DNA from: Acidobacteriota bacterium | GTDB taxonomy: Bacteria; Acidobacteriota; Terriglobia; Terriglobales; Acidobacteriaceae | Direction: 5' to 3' | Assembly (NCBI GenBank): GCA_021810735.1 | Contig: JAJZIF010000076.1 | Coordinates: 1-11,367, forward strand | Length of the DNA stretch: 11,367 bases | In this document: one piece after another, positions 6,068 through 11,367 of the stretch | Numbering within the stretch: position 1 is the stretch's first letter | Layout of the letters: each line of letters starts with the position of its first letter | Notes under the pieces: generated by a model | Databases searched by the model: none | Told to the model about the DNA's origin: nothing | What the model saw: only the letters and a program-made list of their open reading frames with translations | Position numbers and translations under genes: made by a program

Positions 6068-6745
6068 ATGAAGCTACTCGTCATCGAAGACGATCTGGCA
6101 AACTCGAAATTTCTTGAGCGCGCCCTGTCCGAAAACGGTTACACCATTGACCTGGCGCACAACGCCGCCACGGCGGAGCGGCTCGCAATGGATGGCGACT
6201 ACGCCGCGGTCATTCTCGACCTCGGCCTGCCCGACGAGGACGGCCTCACTCTCATCACTCGCCTCAAGGCGCGCGGCTTCTCTGCGCCCGTCCTCATCCT
6301 CTCTGCCCGGCGCGCGGTCGATGACCGCGTGCGCGGCCTCGAACAGGGCGGCGACGACTACCTCGTGAAACCCTATGCACTCCCCGAATTGCTGGCCCGC
6401 CTCCGCAATCTCCTCCGTCGCAACGCCAGCCCCTCCGATCAGTCCACCGTTCTGCGCGTGCTCGACCTCGAACTGAACCTTCTCCGCCGCGAAGCCTCCC
6501 GCGCCGGAGAAACCCTCCAGCTCACCACCCAGGAGTTCGCCCTGCTCGAGTTTCTCTGCCGCAACTCCGGGCGTGTCGTCACCCGCTCCATGATCCTCCA
6601 GCAGGTCTGGGGCATGCGCATCCAGCCGGATACCAACGTCGTCGACGTCCACATCTATCGCCTCCGCAGCAAGGTGGAGCGGCCCGATCTGCCCACCATG
6701 ATCCGCACCATCCGAGGAGTCGGCTATGTCCTACGCGATAAATAG
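6068..6745 (+). CDS. OmpR/PhoB-family response regulator
   Basis: A 225-residue DNA-binding regulator. The receiver domain (about 1-115) has the acidic pair E7/D8, the phosphorylated aspartate D51 in VILDLGLPDEDG, the switch serine S79 in LILSARR and K101 in DDYLVKPY. The winged-helix output domain (about 130-224) shows LTTQEFALLEFLCRNSGRVVT, the recognition region TNVVDVHIYRLRSKVE and the terminal RTIRGVGYVLRDK. It overlaps the histidine kinase by 20 nt and forms a standard two-component pair with it. Its own ATG has only a weak ribosome binding site and follows a hairpin. The receiver and wing sequences resemble the CusR/QseB group, but no target can be named from this. The tandem repeat at 5172-5189 is a candidate binding site. 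Confidence 0.93.
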   Translation: MKLLVIEDDLANSKFLERALSENGYTIDLAHNAATAERLAMDGDYAAVILDLGLPDEDGLTLITRLKARGFSAPVLILSARRAVDDRVRGLEQGGDDYLVKPYALPELLARLRNLLRRNASPSDQSTVLRVLDLELNLLRREASRAGETLQLTTQEFALLEFLCRNSGRVVTRSMILQQVWGMRIQPDTNVVDVHIYRLRSKVERPDLPTMIRTIRGVGYVLRDK

Positions 6746-8198
6746 GCCGCGGGTAAAGACGGCCGCGTGGCGCATCTCCCTCTGGGGCACCGCTGCTTTC
6801 GCCGCCGGAACCATCATCCTCTTCCTCTTCCTCCACCAGTTCGTCGCTCATGAAATCCAGCGCCGCGCCGACTCATGGCTCACCGGCGAGGTCGGCACCC
6901 TCGGCGACGTCGCGGAAAAAACACCCCAGGGCGTCCTCTACGACCGCATCGTGAGCGAAGTCGCCGAACTGGCCACCAAAGAGGTGCCCCACGGCCACGA
7001 GCCGGCAAAAGACCCCAATCGCTCCGTCTTCTTCCTGCAAACCAACAGCAGCGGCCATCTCAAGCTCTGGGTCGGCGAGCAGAACAAGAACGCCGTCCTG
7101 CAGGCCGTGCATGCCAAAAACATCCTGCCCGGCCATCCGGTCGATATTCACATCCCCGACGCGTTCAGCGACTTCCGCGTCGCCTCCACCCGCATGAACA
7201 ACGGCGACGTCATCTACCTCGGCCTTTCCGGACGCGAAGAAAACCGCACACTTGACACCCTGCGCCTCTACTTCTTCATCATCTGCCTCGGCATTGTTCT
7301 GCTCGGCTTCCTGATCATCTTTTTCACCACCAAGCGCATGCTTGGCCATGTGCAGCGTATTACAGATACCGCTGCCACCATCGGACATGACGACCTCCGC
7401 AGCCGCGTACCAGAGGTCGAGGGCAACGATGAAGTCGCGCAGCTCGCCTTCACCCTCAATCGCATGCTCGATCGCGTGGAGAACACGGTCCGCCAGTTGC
7501 ACACCATCACGGACTCGCTCGCCCACGACCTTCGCAGCCCCATCACCGCCGTTCGCGGCCGCCTCGAAGCCGCCCTGTTGCGCACCGACGAAGACGGTTG
7601 GGCCGAACCCGTCGCTTCCGCCATCGACGAACTCGACCGTCTCTGCGAATTCCTCACCAAATCGCTCGACGTCGCCGAAGCCGGTGCCGATGCTCTCCGC
7701 CTCCAGAAAGAGCCCGTCAACCTCGACGAACTGCTCCAGACCATGGCTCATCTCTACGAGCCCAGCATGGCAGAGCGCGGCCTCAGCCTCACTCTGCGCA
7801 GCAGCTCACCGGTCATCGTCGATGCCGACCCCTCCCTCATTCATCGCATGATGATGAACCTCTTCGACAACGAGCTGAAACACCTGCCCCCGGGCTGCTC
7901 CGTGCACATTCGCCTTCAATCCGAGGATGGCCACTGCAACATCTTCCTCGAAGACAACGGCCCCGGATTCCCCGATGAAGTCGCCGCGCACATCTTTGAG
8001 AAGTACGCCAAGGGCAGCCAATCCGCCGGCTCAGGCCTGGGACTCGCCTTTGTCGAGGCAGTCGTCCGCGCACACAACGGATCCATCGAAGCATCCAACC
8101 TGCCTTCCCGCGGCATCCAGATACGAATCCGCCTGCAGCGCAGCTCCCCTGCTTCCCTTGCCTCAAGCCCCGCCACGTCTTCGCACACAGGTGTCTAG
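6726..8198 (+). CDS. Membrane sensor histidine kinase
   Basis: A 490-residue kinase, partner of the preceding regulator. It has a first helix at about 18-38, a periplasmic sensor of about 140 residues (40-178) and a second helix at 181-201. A HAMP domain follows (about 202-255), then the H-box DSLAHDLRSPITAVRG with H267. The ATPase domain carries the N-box MNLFDNELKHLPPG (N378, N382), the G1 box EDNGPGFP (409-416), the F-box IFEKYAKG (423-430) and the G2 box GSGLGLAFV (435-443). All catalytic motifs look intact. The ATG at 6726 has GAGGAG 7 nt upstream and lies inside the regulator gene, giving coupled translation. The sensor domain belongs to no family I recognise; it and its edges are notably rich in His (H37, H42, H89, H91, H111, H129, H137, H142), including the motif PHGH, which might bind a metal. 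The C terminus ends in a Ser/Pro-rich tail. Confidence 0.93.
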   Translation: MSYAINRPRVKTAAWRISLWGTAAFAAGTIILFLFLHQFVAHEIQRRADSWLTGEVGTLGDVAEKTPQGVLYDRIVSEVAELATKEVPHGHEPAKDPNRSVFFLQTNSSGHLKLWVGEQNKNAVLQAVHAKNILPGHPVDIHIPDAFSDFRVASTRMNNGDVIYLGLSGREENRTLDTLRLYFFIICLGIVLLGFLIIFFTTKRMLGHVQRITDTAATIGHDDLRSRVPEVEGNDEVAQLAFTLNRMLDRVENTVRQLHTITDSLAHDLRSPITAVRGRLEAALLRTDEDGWAEPVASAIDELDRLCEFLTKSLDVAEAGADALRLQKEPVNLDELLQTMAHLYEPSMAERGLSLTLRSSSPVIVDADPSLIHRMMMNLFDNELKHLPPGCSVHIRLQSEDGHCNIFLEDNGPGFPDEVAAHIFEKYAKGSQSAGSGLGLAFVEAVVRAHNGSIEASNLPSRGIQIRIRLQRSSPASLASSPATSSHTGV

Positions 8199-8276
8199 AG
8201 CGAATCTGCTCTCGCAGCATCCCTGAGAGAAAAGGCACTGCGCGTCGATTCCGGTTTTGGCATCCAACATTCTTCG

Positions 8277-8298
8277 TGGCCAAATCGGTTTTGGGCCA
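8277..8298. repeat. Imperfect dyad upstream of the ABC exporter promoter
   Basis: TGGCC (8277-8281) and GGCCA (8294-8298) form a perfect 5-bp stem, extended by AAA/TTT with one bulge. The right half contains CGGTTTTGG (8286-8294), which also occurs at 8252-8260, a 34-bp period. The dyad ends 22 nt before the -35 candidate at 8321. It may be an operator or a weak terminator for the kinase transcript; there is no T tract. Confidence 0.3.
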
Positions 8299-8320
8299 GT
8301 CGCTTATGACCAAAGTGAGT

Positions 8321-8349
8321 TTGAGTCTTTGCCCTCTGCCCCGTATGCT
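8321..8349 (+). promoter_or_regulatory. Promoter for a leaderless ABC exporter transcript
   Basis: TTGAGT (8321-8326) and TATGCT (8344-8349) are separated by exactly 17 nt, each matching the sigma-70 consensus at four of six bases. Transcription would begin 6 to 9 nt after the -10 element, at about 8355-8358, which coincides with the ATG at 8358. No Shine-Dalgarno lies before that ATG, as expected for a leaderless message. Confidence 0.5.
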
Positions 8350-8357
8350 GGCTTGAC

Positions 8358-9155
8358 ATGAATTCGCCTGCCATTTCCGCTCAAAATGTCACGCGCCGCT
8401 TCGGAGATTTCGTCGCTGTCGACCAGGTCACCTTCGACGTCGCGCCCGGGCAGTTCTTCGGCTTTCTCGGCCCCAACGGCGCCGGAAAGTCCACCACCAT
8501 CAAGATGCTCACCGGCCTGCTCGCACCCAGCTCCGGCAATGTGCACGTTCTCGGCGAAGACATGAGCCGCAACCCCGTTGCCATCAAGCAGCAGATCGGC
8601 GTGGTCCCTGAAGGCATGGCCCTCTTTGGCCGGCTCACGGCCGCCGAATATCTTCGCTTTGTGGCTCGCATGTACGGCCTCGACCGCCAGACCACCCGCC
8701 AGCGTACCGAAGAGCTCCTCGAATTCATGCACCTCGCCAACGAACCCAAAAAGCTCGTCACCGACTTTTCCCACGGCATGCAGAAAAAGCTGGCGCTGGC
8801 CGCTGCCGTCATTCACGCCCCGCGCGTGCTGTTTCTCGACGAGCCGTTTGAAGGTGTGGACGCCGTCGCCGCCGTCACCCTCAAGAACATGCTGCAGGGC
8901 ATGATCGCCCGCGGCGCCACCATCTTTCTTACCTCCCATGTACTCGAAATCGTCGAGCGCCTCTGCAGCCACGTCGCCATCATCAGCAAGGGAAGGCTCG
9001 TCGCGAACGGCTCCCTCGAAGAGTTGCGCCACGGCGTCGCCTCTCGCCTGCCCGGCACGCAGGGAGACGAGAAACTCACCCTCGAACAAATCTTCCTCAA
9101 CGTCGTGGGTGGCAACAGCGCGGACGAGGCACAGGAACTCTCATGGCTGGCATAG
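8358..9155 (+). CDS. ABC exporter ATP-binding protein, CcmA type
   Basis: A 265-residue ATPase with a full nucleotide-binding domain: Walker A GPNGAGKST (38-46), the region IGVVPEGMALF at the Q-loop (E replaces Q, a common variant in this class), signature FSHGM (137-141), Walker B VLFLDEPFEG (157-166) and switch H194 in LTSHV. The FSHGMQKK signature and the C-terminal extension (about 220-265) are typical of ATPases that pair with ABC-2 permeases. The gene follows a 159-nt gap after the kinase and appears to have its own promoter. Its stop overlaps the permease start by 13 nt, so the two form one transporter. What is exported is not visible; members carry antibiotics, polysaccharides, lipids or peptides. 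It is near the two-component genes, as many stress-induced exporters are, but no regulatory link is proven. Confidence 0.9.
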   Translation: MNSPAISAQNVTRRFGDFVAVDQVTFDVAPGQFFGFLGPNGAGKSTTIKMLTGLLAPSSGNVHVLGEDMSRNPVAIKQQIGVVPEGMALFGRLTAAEYLRFVARMYGLDRQTTRQRTEELLEFMHLANEPKKLVTDFSHGMQKKLALAAAVIHAPRVLFLDEPFEGVDAVAAVTLKNMLQGMIARGATIFLTSHVLEIVERLCSHVAIISKGRLVANGSLEELRHGVASRLPGTQGDEKLTLEQIFLNVVGGNSADEAQELSWLA

Positions 9156-10798
9156 CCTCGCGCCGCTCCATGATGCAGTATGCCGCCGTCGCGCGCATGC
9201 GCATGCAAATGCTCGCGCACTCCGCCCGTACCGGCCGCGGAAAGTTTGACATCGTGGCCCAGATTGCCACCTGGGGCACCTATCTTTTTCTAGGAACACT
9301 CTTCGCCGCCGGCTTCGCCATGGGCGCGTTTCACATCCTCTACGGCGGGCACCTGGGCTACTTCAGCCTGCTCATCTGGGGCGCATTGCTCATGTGGCAG
9401 TTCACGCCCATCATGGCCATCTCCTTCCGCGAGGAATACGATCTTTCCGGACTCGCACGCTACCCGCTCGGCTTCGGCGCCTACTACATCCTCTTCATCT
9501 TCTTCGGTTTCTTCGATCTCTCCACCATCTTTGGATTGGCCTCTCTGCTCGGCATCGCCATCGGCGTCAGCCTGGCGCGCCCGGCGCTGTTGCCCATCGG
9601 GCTTCTGGCGCTGGCGATATTCGCGGCCTTCAACATCCTCCTCAACCGCGCCATCTTCGCATGGCTCAGCCGCTGGCTCGCCCGCCGCCGCTCCCGTGAG
9701 ATTCTGGGCGTCTTTTTCTTTATCGTCGTGGTCGCCGCAGAGCTCATGAACCCGGCCCTGCACGAGTTCCACCTGAGGCTTCCTGCAAACCTGCTCGCCT
9801 TCCTCAAGATTCTGATCCCGTTCGACGCGCTCTTTCCTCCCGGTCTCGTTTCCGGCGGCATGCTCGCCGTCACGCACGGTCATTTGCTCCGTGCCGCCCT
9901 CTCGCTTGCCGGCCTGGCCGCCTGGACCATCCTTCCCGGCGCAACCCTGGCAGCGCGGCTGCGCGCGCAGTACCGCGGAGAAAACCTCAGCGAAGCCCCC
10001 GCCCGCAAGCCGGAAGCAGCACCCGCAAAAGGAACCAACCGCCCCTCCCGATTCGACGTGACCGGCCCGGTCGCCGCCGTCATGGTCAAGGAAGCACGCT
10101 ACCTCATGCGCAGCTACCAGTTGCTCTATGGCCTCGTAGCGCCCCTGATCCTCATGCTCGTTTTCACCGGAACCCCGCGCCACCACCATACCGGCGCGCT
10201 CGTTGCCCCGGAACATCTACTGCTGCCGCTGGCTGTCCTCTACGCCTTCCTTGGACTCACCCGCCTCATCTTCAACAGTCTCGGCAGCGAAGGCACGGGC
10301 CTGCAATTCTACTTTGCCTCGCCGGCTCCCTTCTGGAAAATCATGCTCGGCAAGAATCTCTTCCACATGATCCTGCTGGCCATTGAGATTGTGGTCCTCT
10401 GGGTGATCGCTGTCTTGCGCGCCGGCCTGCCTTCCGCCGAAACAATGGCGATCACGCTCTGTGCCATGACCTTCATCGTGCCGGCCAACTTCCTTGCGGC
10501 CAACCTGGTCTCCCTGCACGTGCCCTACCGCATGAACCTGACCCGCATCCAGCGCTCGCAGGGCGCAACCGCCAATAACCTGGTCAGCCTGCTCGCGCAA
10601 CTGGTCGTTGGCGGAGTCAGCGCCATCGCCTACTTTGTGGCATACGCTCGCGGAGGACCATGGCTCGCCGCGATCATCCTCCTCGCCATGGGCGTACTCG
10701 CAAGCCTGGCCTATTGGCTGGTTCTGCGCGGCCTCGGCACACGCGCGCGCCGCCGCATCGAGCCGCTCCTCAGTGACCTCGCCCGCACCGCAAGTTAG
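9143..10798 (+). CDS. ABC-2 type permease, fused double-length form
   Basis: A 551-residue membrane protein, about twice the length of a usual ABC-2 permease. The N-terminal half (1-275) and C-terminal half (310-540) each start with a polar stretch (AAVARMRMQMLAHSARTG and AAVMVKEARYLMRSYQLL) followed by about six helices. Between them lies an Ala/Pro/Lys-rich cytoplasmic linker (about 275-308). The second half has the motif SLGSEGTGLQFYFASPAPFWKIMLGKN (380-405), and the first half has a comparable loop, FREEYDLSGLARYPL (95-109). This suggests a tandem fusion of two permease units in one chain, which with the preceding ATPase dimer would form a complete exporter. AGGA (9133-9136) lies 6 nt before the ATG, and the start overlaps the ATPase gene by 13 nt. 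The TAG stop overlaps the stop of the convergent reductase gene. Confidence 0.85.
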   Translation: MAGIASRRSMMQYAAVARMRMQMLAHSARTGRGKFDIVAQIATWGTYLFLGTLFAAGFAMGAFHILYGGHLGYFSLLIWGALLMWQFTPIMAISFREEYDLSGLARYPLGFGAYYILFIFFGFFDLSTIFGLASLLGIAIGVSLARPALLPIGLLALAIFAAFNILLNRAIFAWLSRWLARRRSREILGVFFFIVVVAAELMNPALHEFHLRLPANLLAFLKILIPFDALFPPGLVSGGMLAVTHGHLLRAALSLAGLAAWTILPGATLAARLRAQYRGENLSEAPARKPEAAPAKGTNRPSRFDVTGPVAAVMVKEARYLMRSYQLLYGLVAPLILMLVFTGTPRHHHTGALVAPEHLLLPLAVLYAFLGLTRLIFNSLGSEGTGLQFYFASPAPFWKIMLGKNLFHMILLAIEIVVLWVIAVLRAGLPSAETMAITLCAMTFIVPANFLAANLVSLHVPYRMNLTRIQRSQGATANNLVSLLAQLVVGGVSAIAYFVAYARGGPWLAAIILLAMGVLASLAYWLVLRGLGTRARRRIEPLLSDLARTAS

Positions 10799-11367
10799 CT
10801 GGAGCGCACACCCGGCGTCAGGTATTCCGGCCCTATCGGATCCCTCACGCATGCCGCCACAATGCCGTCGATCTCCTCCATCGCATCCGCATCCAGTTGC
10901 CAGCCCAGGATCTCCTCCACCGCATCCAGTTGCGCGGGTCGCTTCGCGCCCCACAGCGCCGCCGAAATCCCCGGACGGTCCAGCACCCACCTCACCGCGA
11001 GATGCAGCACCCGCTTGCCGTACTCCTTTTGTGCAAACGCATCCAGCTCCGTCACCGCGCGCAGATACTGCCCGAACCGCGGCTGCTGAAACTTCGGATC
11101 CACCCGCCGGATATCCCCCTCCGGAATCGCCGTATCCGCCTTCAATCGCCCGGCCAGCAGGCTGCGGCACATCGAACTGTACGTCAGCACCGCGATCCCC
11201 TTGCGCCTGCAATAGGGCAGAATCTCTGCGTCGATCTCGCACTCGAAAATGTTGTACGGCGGCTGGTTTGCGTCGATCGGAGTAATCTGCGCAAACGCCT
11301 CCATCTGCTTCACCGAAAAATTGCTTACGCCCACCGCGCGAATCCGCCCCGCATCCAGCAGCTCCCG
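10795..11367 (-). CDS. Aldo/keto reductase, C-terminal part (cut by right window edge)
   Basis: The C-terminal 190 residues of an NADPH-dependent aldo/keto reductase; the start and the catalytic Asp-Tyr-Lys-His tetrad lie beyond the edge. Visible family features are GRIRAVGVSNFSVKQMEAF at the left end of the fragment, NQPPYNIFE, the strand IAVLTYSSM, the helix VLHLAVRWVLDRPGISAALWGAK and the cofactor phosphate-binding segment KRPAQLDAVEEIL. A GTG at 11334 is an in-frame internal codon, not the real start, because the reading frame continues upstream with clear homology (RELLDAGRIRA). The substrate cannot be told from this half. The TAA stop (10797-10795) overlaps the TAG stop of the permease gene by two to four bases on the opposite strand, leaving no room for a conventional terminator. 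Confidence 0.9.
   Translation of the reverse strand, partial: RELLDAGRIRAVGVSNFSVKQMEAFAQITPIDANQPPYNIFECEIDAEILPYCRRKGIAVLTYSSMCRSLLAGRLKADTAIPEGDIRRVDPKFQQPRFGQYLRAVTELDAFAQKEYGKRVLHLAVRWVLDRPGISAALWGAKRPAQLDAVEEILGWQLDADAMEEIDGIVAACVRDPIGPEYLTPGVRSS

Noticed and set aside
5437..6084. 215-residue minus-strand open frame over yceI
   Set aside because: It is a shadow; the YceI domain and signal peptide on the plus strand account for the region.
6873..7751. 292-residue open frame antisense to the histidine kinase
   Set aside because: It mirrors the GC-biased codon use of the kinase gene, has low-complexity acidic composition and no ribosome binding site, and the kinase motifs on the other strand are complete.
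8199..8220. Terminator after the histidine kinase (AGAGC/GCTCT)
   Set aside because: The stem is only 5 bp, has a competing fold and no T tract.
8304..9089. 261-residue open frame antisense to the CcmA-type ATPase
   Set aside because: The plus strand encodes every ABC ATPase motif; the antisense product has no family features.
9290..10216. 308-residue open frame antisense to the ABC-2 permease
   Set aside because: It is rich in Glu, Gly and Asp, as expected from the reverse of a membrane-protein gene, and has no recognisable domain.
1..11367. Mobile elements, CRISPR arrays, tRNA genes
   Set aside because: No transposase or integrase frame, no regularly spaced repeats and no cloverleaf sequence were seen on either strand.

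Overview
The window is a GC-rich, gene-dense bacterial segment carrying twelve protein genes and no RNA genes, insertion sequences or CRISPR arrays. Codon choice, the many overlapping operon junctions and the protein flavour (YceI with a long signal peptide, CcmA/ABC-2 exporter pair, MacB/FtsX-type transporter, a CcoN-like protein) fit a soil Acidobacteriota (Acidobacteriaceae-like). That placement is an impression from protein style, not a database result.

Left block, minus strand (5013 down to 1). One tightly packed gene string reads right to left: a trans-type polyprenyl diphosphate synthase, an FtsX/MacB-type permease, its LolD/MacB-type ATPase, a cbb3/NorB-like heme-copper oxidase subunit I homologue that lacks the CuB ligands, a four-helix membrane protein of unknown function, and the N-terminal part of an MFS-like transporter cut by the window edge. 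Junctions are 11 nt or shorter, or overlap (4 nt or less at two of them), so this is very likely one operon.

Divergent control region (5014-5385). About 370 bp without a gene separate that operon from a rightward yceI gene. It holds a perfect 7-bp direct repeat with 11-bp periodicity that resembles a PhoB/OmpR-family operator, a 17-bp dyad, and a 10-bp palindrome overlapping a possible -35 element.

Middle block, plus strand (5386-8198). A secreted YceI-family protein is followed, after a strong hairpin lacking a T tract, by an OmpR/PhoB-family response regulator and its overlapping membrane histidine kinase. YceI proteins bind polyisoprenoids, so a YceI gene back to back with a polyprenyl synthase operon and in line with a two-component system suggests a common theme (isoprenoid lipid or quinone handling in the envelope). 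This is inference.

Right block (8358-11367). A two-gene ABC exporter follows: a CcmA-type ATPase that may be translated from a leaderless mRNA, and a 551-residue permease that looks like two ABC-2 units fused. Its stop codon overlaps the stop of a convergent aldo/keto reductase, whose N-terminal half lies beyond the right edge.
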